This document shows, piece after piece, positions 1 through 6,940 of a stretch of 12,317 nt of DNA. The translations under genes were made by a program, and so were the position numbers. Every line of letters begins with the position of its first letter. The stretch's first letter is position 1. The DNA lies in assembly GCA_038229695.1 (NCBI GenBank), contig JBBROE010000128.1, positions 1 to 12,317 of the forward strand. Direction: 5' to 3'. Under the pieces are notes generated by a model that did no database searches, was not told the DNA's origin, and saw only the letters and a list, made by a program, of their open reading frames with translations. Source of the DNA: JACMLD01 sp038229695 (GTDB taxonomy: Bacteria; Bacteroidota; Bacteroidia; Chitinophagales; Chitinophagaceae).

Positions 1-33
1 AGCCGGCAAAACAGTAGTGGGCCGGGGATCAGC

Positions 34-1245
34 CTAAAATACTTCGCCGAGGTTAACAAAAAAACCATGAGAGCCGTTGGTACCGAAGCCATAGTCGACG
101 CAAAGGTTAGCGCCTGAATACTTATTGAGTTTTATCCTGACGCCCACGCCATATCCAACAAAAAGGTTACTGTATTCCTGGGACAAGTCACTTGAAAAAT
201 TCTGCAGGTTTACAAATGCCACGCCGCCGAGCAGGCCATTTTCGGTTATTCGGTACCGGTACTCACTTTCAAAATAAAGCATTTTGCGGCCGCGGTAACG
301 CCCCTGGATATAGCCCCGGCCGGTGTTATAATTGTCATCCCAGCCTGTACTGGGCAGGATGAGGTAAGGGGGGGTACCCGATGCGGTAATCCAGTCCAGC
401 ATCCAGAACGCCAGCACGTTTCGGGAAGTAGCAGGAAAATGTAGGTAGGTACGCGCATCAATCTGGATCGACTGCGAGCTGCTGTCGCTACCGAGTTCTT
501 TCAGGTTAGCGCGGTAACTGATGGCATAATAGATGCCCTGCTGCGGATTGAGCTGGTTGAGACGGGTATCATACAAAAAACGAACAGCGGGACCAGAAGC
601 GGTTTCGACACTGCCCAGTTGTCTGGTGATTTGGTGGTTGACGTTTCGGGAGACCTGGTCGATAGCATTGATGTTCCAGAATTTATCGAGGTAATAACCC
701 AGGCCGATATAGGTGTTGGCCGACAGGGCCCGCATGACCGTCTGGTGAAATTTAAAGCCGGAGAAATTGATAGTAACCCCTTTGTTGGGGTCGGTTCGGC
801 CGCCCAGTCCGTAGATAGCGGAAGGATAGCTGATAAAGCGCATGTCCGTAATGAAATTGTAGCGGTTGTTTTTGGTCCAGATATCGGCTACCAGCGGCAC
901 TATGATTTGCCGGTATTGCGAGTAGGTAACATTGGTGGAGATGCTGGACAGCTTGGTGCTTTTACCGGTATCGGCAAAATAAGCCATGTTCATACTGGCG
1001 ATGCCGGCAAAACCTGTCTGCAAAGTATATCCTACCGCCGGTACGAAAGAATATTGTTTACGGGTTGATTTGGCCGCCTGGGAAGAATCATGGTCAGGGC
1101 TGCCGGGGTGAAAGAGACCGTGGAGGGTGTTACTGATATCACGTTCCCGGGAAAGCAGGGACGAGTCGGGCAGGCTATCCTGGGCCGTGGCGGACAGTCC
1201 GGTTAAACCGGCCATTAGCGAAAGCAACAGGAACTTTTTGGTCAA
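34..1245 (-). CDS. BamA/D15-like surface antigen outer membrane beta-barrel protein
   Basis: A 403-residue exported protein that probably forms an outer membrane beta-barrel of the bacterial surface antigen (Omp85/D15) type. Residues 1-22 are a signal peptide: KK near the start, a hydrophobic core, then SATAQ. A polar stretch of about 45 residues follows, then alternating aromatic beta-strands to the end. Residues around TGRGYIQGRYRG resemble the conserved RGY/RGF loop of the family, and the chain ends in Phe, the usual outer-membrane insertion signal. No POTRA repeats are visible, so it is a barrel-only member and more likely a porin- or enzyme-like relative than a BamA assembly factor. The start is unusual: a TTG at 1243-1245 gives the whole signal peptide. 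The next in-frame ATG (1213-1215) would cut it to half, and a stop lies upstream at 1273-1275. The terminator of the upstream alcohol dehydrogenase gene separates the two, so it is probably transcribed alone. The substrate is unknown. Confidence 0.8.
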   Translation of the reverse strand: MTKKFLLLSLMAGLTGLSATAQDSLPDSSLLSRERDISNTLHGLFHPGSPDHDSSQAAKSTRKQYSFVPAVGYTLQTGFAGIASMNMAYFADTGKSTKLSSISTNVTYSQYRQIIVPLVADIWTKNNRYNFITDMRFISYPSAIYGLGGRTDPNKGVTINFSGFKFHQTVMRALSANTYIGLGYYLDKFWNINAIDQVSRNVNHQITRQLGSVETASGPAVRFLYDTRLNQLNPQQGIYYAISYRANLKELGSDSSSQSIQIDARTYLHFPATSRNVLAFWMLDWITASGTPPYLILPSTGWDDNYNTGRGYIQGRYRGRKMLYFESEYRYRITENGLLGGVAFVNLQNFSSDLSQEYSNLFVGYGVGVRIKLNKYSGANLCVDYGFGTNGSHGFFVNLGEVF

Positions 1246-1301
1246 CGTATCATCGTTTGGATCGGGTTGGGACTAGCTATCTCTTTACGGGTTTAATCAT
1301 T

Positions 1302-1337
1302 AAAAAACGCAGCCCGGGCACTCTGACCGGGCTGCGT
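1302..1337 (-). terminator. Rho-independent terminator of the alcohol dehydrogenase gene
   Basis: A perfect 11-bp GC-rich inverted repeat (ACGCAGCCCGG at 1307-1317, complement at 1327-1337) encloses a 9-base loop. Read on the minus strand it is followed by six T residues (1302-1307), and it begins 21 bases after the dehydrogenase stop codon. It should end that transcript before the beta-barrel gene. Confidence 0.85.
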
Positions 1338-1357
1338 GACAGCGTGGTGGTAACCCG

Positions 1358-2410
1358 TCAGTTATTTTTCAGTGATGCGATATCGATTACAAAACGGTAA
1401 CGGACATCCCCTTTCAGCATGCGTTCATACGCTTCATTGATTTGCTGCACCGGGATAACTTCCACATCGGATACAATATTGTGTTCCGCGCAGTAATCAA
1501 GCATTTCCTGCGTTTCCTTTATTCCCCCGATCAGCGAACCGATGATGCTGCGGCGTTTCATGATGAGGTTAAAGGCCGGTATTTCGGCAGGTGCCGGCGG
1601 GGCACCCACTACGATCATCGTGCCGTTGGTGTTCAGCAGGTTCAGGTAGGTATTATAATCGTGTGGTGCGGAAACCGTATTCAGTATAAAATCGAATTTA
1701 TTCTGGAGACCGGCCATCACTTCGGGGTCTGAGATAAGTGCAAAGTTGTGAGCGCCGAGCCTTTTGGCATCCGCTTCCTTGGATTTGGAGTGACTGAGCA
1801 TCGTTACTTCAGCGCCAAACGACACCGCAAACTTAACAGCCATATGTCCGAGGCCACCCAGCCCAAGTACGCCCACCTTATGCCCTTTTCCTACGCCGAC
1901 ATGTTTCAGCGGTGAATAGGTGGTGATCCCGGCGCAGAGCAGCGGGGCCACACCCGAGAGCGGTAATTTTTCGGATACGTGTAAAACATAGTTTTCATCC
2001 ACCACGATTTGGGTAGAATAACCACCATAGGTAGGTGTCTTGCCATCCCTTTCGTAGCTGTTATAAGTACCTGTCATGCCCGTCTCACAATATTGTTCAT
2101 CGCCGGCAAGACAGCTTGCACAGGTACGGCAGGAGTCGACAAAACAACCTACTCCCGCATAATCTCCTGCAGCAAAGTTTTTAACCTTGTCGCCCACTGC
2201 GGTGATGCGTCCTACAATTTCGTGACCAGGCACCATCGGGAAGATGGAATTTCCCCATTCGTTCCGAATCTGGTGTAAATCGGAATGGCATACACCGCAA
2301 AAAAGGATGTCAATCTGAACGTCGTGCGGTTTCACTTCTCTCCTGGTAATGCTGAAAGGGGCAACCGGCGATACGGCATCTTTTGCCGCATATGCATTTA
2401 TTTCTTTCAT
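1358..2410 (-). CDS. Zinc-dependent NAD(P) alcohol dehydrogenase, cinnamyl-alcohol / YahK type
   Basis: A cytosolic medium-chain dehydrogenase of 350 residues, full length for the family, which interconverts aldehydes and alcohols using NAD(P)H. The catalytic zinc ligands are visible as Cys38 (in FCGVCHSD), His63-Glu64 (PGHE) and Cys159. The structural zinc site is Cys94, Cys97, Cys100 and Cys108. The Rossmann motif GLGGLG is at 183-188. The following SHSKSK segment (206-211) has serines and a lysine where NADP-preferring YahK/CAD enzymes bind the 2'-phosphate, which suggests NADPH use; this is an inference. The ATG at 2408-2410 follows an A/T-rich leader and a good Bacteroidota -7 box, and a strong terminator lies downstream, so the gene is probably monocistronic. 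It diverges from the NIPSNAP gene across 183 bases. The physiological substrate cannot be told from sequence; relatives reduce a wide range of aldehydes. Confidence 0.93.
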   Translation of the reverse strand: MKEINAYAAKDAVSPVAPFSITRREVKPHDVQIDILFCGVCHSDLHQIRNEWGNSIFPMVPGHEIVGRITAVGDKVKNFAAGDYAGVGCFVDSCRTCASCLAGDEQYCETGMTGTYNSYERDGKTPTYGGYSTQIVVDENYVLHVSEKLPLSGVAPLLCAGITTYSPLKHVGVGKGHKVGVLGLGGLGHMAVKFAVSFGAEVTMLSHSKSKEADAKRLGAHNFALISDPEVMAGLQNKFDFILNTVSAPHDYNTYLNLLNTNGTMIVVGAPPAPAEIPAFNLIMKRRSIIGSLIGGIKETQEMLDYCAEHNIVSDVEVIPVQQINEAYERMLKGDVRYRFVIDIASLKNN

Positions 2411-2429
2411 AATTTTAAGTTTTATGCGG

Positions 2430-2437
2430 CAAATTTA
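2430..2437 (-). promoter_or_regulatory. Bacteroidota -7 promoter element for the alcohol dehydrogenase
   Basis: The minus strand reads TAAATTTG, an exact match to the TAnnTTTG consensus of the Bacteroidota primary sigma factor. It ends 19 bases before the dehydrogenase ATG, implying a leader of roughly a dozen bases. No clear TTTG -33 box is seen at the usual spacing, which is common in this phylum. No clear promoter for the divergent NIPSNAP gene was found in the rest of the gap. Confidence 0.55.
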
Positions 2438-2593
2438 CGTCCCGGAGGCGCAACTCATCTTGTTTTTTGTAAATCTTCCCATTCCTGCCCTGTGCAGGGA
2501 AACCAGCACGGGCGTCGTCGATGACCGGGATACTTTAAATTTAAGTAGCTTTATTGCTAAATCAGGGTATACCACCCTACATAACATCTACAT

Positions 2594-3385
2594 ATGAAAT
2601 TGTTTTCCCCGGGTATCTTTTTTTTCCTCGTTTTCATGTCTTTTACTTCGTCTGCTGTGCTGGCAGAAAATTCCGCCACGCCTGAGTTTTACGAAATAAA
2701 AGTGTACCATTTCAGTAACAGCGGCCAGGAACAGCTGATCGACAATTACCTGCAGCATGCCCTGCTACCGGCCCTGCATAAATTGGGGATAGCCACAACA
2801 GGTGTATTTAAACCTATCGCCAACGATACGGCGGCCGACAAGCGGATTTTTGTCTTGATGCCGCTCAAATCCATGGACCAGTTGCTTACGTTGCCCGGCC
2901 AGCTGGCTAAAGATGCCTCCTACAACAATTCTGCGCGGGATTATATGGATGCGGCCTACAACAACCTGCCTTATGCCAGGATGGAATCCATACTCTTGCA
3001 GGCTTTCCGGCTTGCTCCCACTATGCAGCACCCGCAATTGGGCGAACCGCAGGCCGAACGGGTATACGAATTGCGGAGTTATGAAAGTCCAACAGAAAAG
3101 TTGCACGTCAACAAGGTGAAGATGTTCAACGACGGTGGAGAAATACCGCTTTTTAAAAGGCTGGGATTTAATGCTGTATTTTATGCCGATGTGATTAATG
3201 GTAGCCATATGCCCAACCTGATGTACATGACCAGCTTCAATAACATGGCGTCAAGGGAAGAGCACTGGAAAACGTTTGGCGCCGATACGGAGTGGAAAGC
3301 GTTGTCGGCTCAGCCGCAATACCAGCACAATGTTTCCAAAGCGGATATTATATTGATGCATGCCACACCGTATTCCGAGCTGTAG
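2594..3385 (+). CDS. Exported NIPSNAP-family protein with two NIPSNAP domains
   Basis: A 263-residue protein with an N-terminal signal peptide (residues 1 to about 24, hydrophobic FFFLVFMSF core ending SAVLAEN), so it probably acts in the periplasm. Two ferredoxin-like NIPSNAP domains follow: one from about 31 to 137 (opening EFYEIKVYHF) and one from about 155 to 258 (opening RVYELRSY). The parallel YEI-VYHF / YEL-RSY openings support an internal duplication, the usual layout in this family. The biochemical role of bacterial NIPSNAP proteins is poorly known; the fold resembles dimeric alpha-beta barrel proteins. No catalytic motif can be named. The potassium channel gene starts 49 bases downstream on the same strand with no terminator between, so co-transcription is possible. 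The ATG at 2594 is chosen because it gives a complete signal peptide. Confidence 0.85.
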   Translation: MKLFSPGIFFFLVFMSFTSSAVLAENSATPEFYEIKVYHFSNSGQEQLIDNYLQHALLPALHKLGIATTGVFKPIANDTAADKRIFVLMPLKSMDQLLTLPGQLAKDASYNNSARDYMDAAYNNLPYARMESILLQAFRLAPTMQHPQLGEPQAERVYELRSYESPTEKLHVNKVKMFNDGGEIPLFKRLGFNAVFYADVINGSHMPNLMYMTSFNNMASREEHWKTFGADTEWKALSAQPQYQHNVSKADIILMHATPYSEL

Positions 3386-3434
3386 TCAACGCCATTAAAA
3401 AACCAATCGATACAGGTACAAAAATTGCTGATTC

Positions 3435-4394
3435 ATGGGGCTGGTTAAAAGGGTAAACCCGTTTTCCACGGTTAACAACGACACCGGTTTTGGCGTAAAT
3501 GCAAGCGACTATGGCGGCCGGTTCGTCAACCGCGACGGCAGCTTTAACCTGCGTAGAGAAGGAATGCCCTTCTGGGAGCGGTTTAGTATTTATCACAGCA
3601 TGCTGAACCTGCCACTTTGGAAGTTTATCACGCTGATTATCCTCTTTTTTCTCTCGATCAATCTTTTTTATACCGGTATTTATATGCTTGTGGGGCCGGC
3701 ACAGTTCGTCGGTATTATCGGCGGTTCGGGCTGGCAAAGCTTTAAGGAATTATATTTTTTCAGCACAGAAACATTTACCACTGTAGGGTACGGTCGTGTG
3801 AACCCCATTGGTGACTGGGCGAATTTTATTGCTTCGATAGAAGCCATGAGCGGGTTTCTTTCCTTTGCCGTTGCCACGGGTCTGATTTACGGCCGCTTTT
3901 CCAAACCGCGGTCCTATCTCGTCTTCAGCGATTTTGCCGTGGTTACGCCTTTCCAGGATAAGACGGCGCTGATGTTCCGGTTTGCCTCCTACAAGGATAA
4001 TCATATTCTTACCAACGTGGAGATCAAAGTGAATGTCGGTCTCCAGATCGAGGAAAACAATAAAGGCGTGTTCCGCTTCTTTGATCTCAACCTGGAACGC
4101 AGCCGGGTGGATAGTCTTCCTATGAACTGGACGGTGGTTCACCCGATTGACGAGAACAGTCCCTTCTCCGGTTTCACACCAGAGGATATGAAAGCCGCGG
4201 ATGTGGAGGTGTACGTACTGGTCAGGGGGTTTGACGATGTATATTCTACTGTTGTACTGCAGCGTACGTCGTTCACGTACGAGGAAATTCTGTTCAATAA
4301 AAAATTCATTCCCATGTACCGCGAAAGTGATAATGGAAGGACGACAGTACTGGAGTTGCATAAATTGAACGACTTTAAAGACGTTACCCTTTAA
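3435..4394 (+). CDS. Inward-rectifier potassium channel, KirBac type
   Basis: A 319-residue inner-membrane K+ channel subunit expected to form a tetramer. The N-terminal cytoplasmic segment (1 to about 58) contains the amphipathic slide-helix region before TM1 (about 60-86). A pore helix (about 99-114) leads to the selectivity filter TVGYG at 116-120, followed by TM2 (about 128-153). The rest (160-319) is the beta-rich cytoplasmic Kir domain, with family-like stretches such as FSDFAVVTPF, LMFRFAS and WTVVHPIDENSPF. The latter resembles the HPIDE(S)SP segment known in KirBac and eukaryotic Kir channels. Length and domain order match intact KirBac proteins, and the filter is unaltered. Such channels pass K+ and are gated by lipids in known cases; the trigger here is unknown. 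The gene lies between the NIPSNAP and deacetylase genes, 49 and 93 bases away, all on the same strand. Confidence 0.93.
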   Translation: MGLVKRVNPFSTVNNDTGFGVNASDYGGRFVNRDGSFNLRREGMPFWERFSIYHSMLNLPLWKFITLIILFFLSINLFYTGIYMLVGPAQFVGIIGGSGWQSFKELYFFSTETFTTVGYGRVNPIGDWANFIASIEAMSGFLSFAVATGLIYGRFSKPRSYLVFSDFAVVTPFQDKTALMFRFASYKDNHILTNVEIKVNVGLQIEENNKGVFRFFDLNLERSRVDSLPMNWTVVHPIDENSPFSGFTPEDMKAADVEVYVLVRGFDDVYSTVVLQRTSFTYEEILFNKKFIPMYRESDNGRTTVLELHKLNDFKDVTL

Positions 4395-4487
4395 GACTGT
4401 GCCGTACGGACCATTTTTTCAACCTTCCACAACAAATGCCGGTGCGGATACGTTTTTCGCAGCATACATTTTTGCAATCATCTACTT

Positions 4488-5342
4488 ATGAAATGCTTCC
4501 GGCTGATTCACCTGTCCCTGGTTCTTGTGTTTGCCCTGCCGCTGTTTTCTTCCTGCGAATCCCCGGGTCTGTCGAAAGCGGATCCGCCTGTACCCATAAA
4601 AGCGGTAGCGCCACCGCCAACTAAGTCTTCAAATACACCAGTTGATTCGGCGAAAGTGATGAGCCGTCCGCAGGTACCCATCCTGTGCTATCACCAGATC
4701 CGGGACTGGAGACCGGGCGATTCAAAGCAGGCGAAGGATTATATCGTGCCCGTTGATAATTTCCTGGCGCAGATGAAGATGCTGGCGGACAGCGGCTACC
4801 ATACCATCTCGGCTGACCAGTTGTACCAGTACCTCATCTCCGGCGCAGCGCTTCCCGCAAAGCCCATTATGCTCACTTTTGACGACACCGACCTTCCCCA
4901 GTATACGATTGCCGAACCGGCTATGAAAAAGTATGGTTTCAGGGGGATGTTTTTTATCATGACGGTATCGCTGGGCCGGCCCAGATACATGACCCGCGAC
5001 CAGGTGAAGGCGTTGAGTGACGCCGGCAATGACATCGGGTCACACACCTGGGATCATAAGAATATCAAGAAATTTGAACCGGCAGACTGGGCCATCCAGA
5101 TCGACAAGCCGACAAAGACACTTGAAGGAATCACCGGGAAAAAGATAAAGTACTTTGCTTATCCTTTCGGCCTGTGGAATGAGGCAGCCATCCCGCAGCT
5201 GAAAGCCAGGGGTTTCCAGGCGGCTTTCCAGCTGTCCGCCAAAAGACTGCCCGGGGAACCGCTCTACACTGTACGGCGGATCATTGTGCCGGGGAGCTGG
5301 ACCACCGCCACGTTAAGTAGCTGGATAAGACATAGCTTCTGA
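4488..5342 (+). CDS. Polysaccharide deacetylase family lipoprotein (NodB domain)
   Basis: A 284-residue lipoprotein carrying a carbohydrate esterase family 4 (NodB) domain, predicted to remove N- or O-acetyl groups from a cell-surface or peptidoglycan-type sugar polymer. The signal peptide ends in a lipobox (LFSSC, lipidated Cys23). A Pro/Ser-rich tether runs from 24 to about 60. The catalytic domain starts near VPILCYHQI (63-71), as in PgaB/IcaB-like enzymes. It holds motif 1 TFDD at 130-133 (catalytic and metal Asp), motif 2 SHTWDH at 185-190 (metal His186 and His190) and motif 3 around YPFG (225-228). The domain looks intact. Motif 1 continues as TD rather than the frequent GY/GW. No polysaccharide synthase is adjacent, so the substrate is unknown. 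The gene ends 16 bases before a bidirectional terminator stem. Confidence 0.9.
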   Translation: MKCFRLIHLSLVLVFALPLFSSCESPGLSKADPPVPIKAVAPPPTKSSNTPVDSAKVMSRPQVPILCYHQIRDWRPGDSKQAKDYIVPVDNFLAQMKMLADSGYHTISADQLYQYLISGAALPAKPIMLTFDDTDLPQYTIAEPAMKKYGFRGMFFIMTVSLGRPRYMTRDQVKALSDAGNDIGSHTWDHKNIKKFEPADWAIQIDKPTKTLEGITGKKIKYFAYPFGLWNEAAIPQLKARGFQAAFQLSAKRLPGEPLYTVRRIIVPGSWTTATLSSWIRHSF

Positions 5343-5353
5343 CGACCAGGCAC

Positions 5354-5382
5354 AAAAAAAAGGCCGCCACCGGCAGCCTTTT
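5354..5382. terminator. Bidirectional terminator between deacetylase and cold-shock genes
   Basis: The hairpin pairs AAAAGGC (5358-5364) with GCCTTTT (5376-5382), then has one C/A mismatch, three more GC pairs and a 3-base loop. Eight A residues precede the stem (5354-5361), giving eight T on the minus strand, and four T close it on the plus strand. It sits between two converging genes and can end both transcripts; the minus-strand signal is stronger. Confidence 0.8.
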
Positions 5383-5405
5383 CAATTTGTTTAAATAAAG
5401 GGGTT

Positions 5406-5606
5406 CTAGGCTTTTTTAACGTTAACTGCGTTCATTCCTTTCTTTCCTTCCTGCAAATCGAATTCTACTTTGTCACCTTCTGTAACCTGGTCGATCAGGC
5501 CACTGGCATGTACAAATGTTTCTTTGTTGGAATCATCATGTTTGATAAAACCGAAGCCTTTCTCGCCGTTGAAAAACTTAACGGTTCCTGTTAATTTGTT
5601 GCTCAT
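5406..5606 (-). CDS. Cold-shock domain RNA-binding protein
   Basis: A 66-residue single-domain cold-shock protein, the usual size. It binds single-stranded RNA or DNA and acts as an RNA chaperone in the cytoplasm. RNP1 is KGFGFI (16-21) and RNP2 is the FVHAS segment (31-35), both with the aromatic residues that stack on bases. The opening KLTGTVKFFNGEKG and the end GMNAVNVKK are typical. The ATG at 5604-5606 is preferred over the in-frame ATG 54 bases upstream, because the extra 18 residues are not part of the fold and run through the A/T-rich leader. Its first 29 bases overlap the tail of the upstream MscS remnant in another frame. A strong terminator follows 24 bases after the stop. Cold induction is likely from family knowledge but is not shown by the sequence. 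Confidence 0.95.
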   Translation of the reverse strand: MSNKLTGTVKFFNGEKGFGFIKHDDSNKETFVHASGLIDQVTEGDKVEFDLQEGKKGMNAVNVKKA

Positions 5607-6180
5607 TGTAAATTGTATTGAATAATAAATTGAGCGGCGAAGATACGCCTGATTTGCCACATTTACGTAAAAATAAGGGTGGGAGGGCTTCCTGTTGGCC
5701 GCGGGGCCCTAAAACCGGCTTCGAAAAGGACAGAAAACCATTGTTTCTCAGTTCGTCCATCAATCGTTCATTGATGATAAGGCGCCCGTTTTCAAATTCG
5801 ATTGCGGGGATCCAGGTATCGATGATCACATTATAACTGTCCGCCTCCAATCTGGATACCCCTATCCTGTGGGCAGGGCTCATTGAGTGTTTTTGCTTCA
5901 TTTCTTTGAGAGAACGGGTTATTGCTTCGTTCAGTTTCGCGGTAGGGAGCGTCATCGCAAAACCGACCACCTGTATCAGCCTAATAACCAGCAGAGCCTT
6001 GAGAACCACCGATAAGCGGTTGCGCAGGAAAGTCCGGACTGAGGGACAGAACTCCCTTTTTAACATCATCCTCGCAACCCACCTGTTGAGCATCCGCAGC
6101 AACCACTGGCCAATAATGAGGATGATGATAGCAAGCATCAGCCGGGCCATAGGTAAGCACCCAGCTGAATGCGCGATCAC
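5578..6180 (-). pseudogene. Internally deleted small mechanosensitive channel (MscS) gene remnant
   Basis: This 200-codon open frame carries both ends of a small MscS channel but not its middle. Residues about 12-37 (LAIIILIIGQWLLRMLNRW) match TM1. Residues 44-76 (a CPSVRTFL turn, then a VVLKALLVIRLIQVVGF helix) match TM2. At about residue 77-78 (near 5949) the sequence jumps to the C-terminal alpha/beta domain (about 78-158): HRIGVSRLEADSYNVIIDTW aligns with the VxVSxLxxDS and W segment of the family, followed by an LIINERLMDEL helix. The glycine/alanine-rich TM3 pore helix and the beta-domain, roughly 95-110 residues, are absent. The last 42 residues look unrelated and run into the cold-shock gene, as if the native stop were lost. 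The frame opens at GTG (6180) or ATG (6150), so the N-terminus is also short. Without TM3 it cannot form an MscS pore. A translated mini-protein remains possible but is less likely. Confidence 0.7.
5638..5645 (-). promoter_or_regulatory. Possible -7 promoter element for the cold-shock gene
   Basis: The minus strand reads TATCTTCG, one base off the TAnnTTTG consensus, ending 31 bases before the chosen ATG. The A/T-rich leader between them fits a short 5' untranslated region. No -33 box is evident. The element lies inside the reading frame of the decayed MscS gene, so the promoter would use sequence of that remnant. Confidence 0.3.
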
Positions 6181-6210
6181 TAAATCTCGTTACCTAATGC
6201 ATGGCTGAAG

Positions 6211-6708
6211 CTAGTCGGGCAGGCTGTACGCATTGTTCTCCTCATCCTCTTCCCCGATAGCTTCATCTTCGTCGTCAAGCCCGGAACCGGGAACGTCGAG
6301 GTCCTCACCACTGCGATCCTGACGGATGCCTTTTTCGTTCAGCGGCGTGCCGTCGTCGTCCGTATCGTCGAGTGCCATTTCGTTAAAATCGGCCCGTTGC
6401 GGGCTGGGCTGGTGAGCAGCGTTTTTTGCAAGTAGCTTTTTTTCCATATCCGACACGTTGGCATCCTGGTCGGCGGTAGGGTTTGGGGCGTCGGTATTGA
6501 GATCGTCCAGGAGGCCGTCACCTTCTTCATCAGAGGAGGAAATGGTGGTATCCTGCATTTCCCTGAATTGGGGCACTTTTATATTTTCCTGGCCGGGAAT
6601 ATCTTTCACTTCCGGCATATCGATGGTTACTGATTCCGGTTGCATGTGCTCTTTGTCTTTGGCTGAATCTTTAATATCGTCGTTGGCAGAGCGTTTATCG
6701 GGTGTCAT
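6211..6708 (-). CDS. Acidic, low-complexity hypothetical protein
   Basis: A 165-residue soluble protein with no signal peptide, membrane segment or recognisable enzyme domain. It is rich in Asp and Glu, with acidic runs at about 59-70, 114-119 and 145-157. It contains many Pro, Asn, Ser and Gln and almost no aromatic residues, so it is probably mostly disordered. The C-terminal part (SGEDLDVPGSGLDDEDEAIG, then EEDEENNAYSLPD) resembles a tail I recall in short uncharacterised Bacteroidota proteins, which supports a real gene; this is from memory, not a search. The absence of stops in such a biased composition is weaker evidence than usual. The ATG at 6706-6708 follows an A/T-rich leader. The MscS remnant begins 30 bases downstream on the same strand with no terminator between. 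Function is unknown. Confidence 0.7.
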   Translation of the reverse strand: MTPDKRSANDDIKDSAKDKEHMQPESVTIDMPEVKDIPGQENIKVPQFREMQDTTISSSDEEGDGLLDDLNTDAPNPTADQDANVSDMEKKLLAKNAAHQPSPQRADFNEMALDDTDDDGTPLNEKGIRQDRSGEDLDVPGSGLDDEDEAIGEEDEENNAYSLPD

Positions 6709-6894
6709 AAAATCATTTTTTGGTGGATAATAAAGCAGAAGTTTAAAAAATTGTGCCAGAGCCCATCCGGCGGAGGGAACAGTAGGGGGATGGATGGAAT
6801 ACGGTTGCCAGCCCGGTTATCCTGATTTTCAACTTTCCGGGTTTTACAGCGGGCCTGCAGATTCTAATCTCTCATGGGGAATTAATTCCTCGCG

Positions 6895-6926
6895 TAAAAA
6901 AACCCGGGTTGCCCCGGGTTTTTTTA
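6895..6926 (-). terminator. Perfect Rho-independent terminator of gcvP
   Basis: A 14-bp perfect inverted repeat: T, seven A and CCCGGG at 6895-6908, a 4-base loop, then CCCGGG, seven T and A at 6913-6926. It starts 14 bases after the gcvP stop. The symmetric A and T tracts make it usable on both strands, but only the minus strand has a gene leading into it. The remainder of the 232-base gap between gcvP and the acidic gene shows nothing else I can name. Confidence 0.9.
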
Positions 6927-6940
6927 CCTTGATAATATCC

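Noticed and set aside
3750..4361. A 203-codon minus-strand open frame opposite the potassium channel gene
   Set aside because: The plus-strand frame encodes a complete KirBac channel with TVGYG filter, so this is its shadow.
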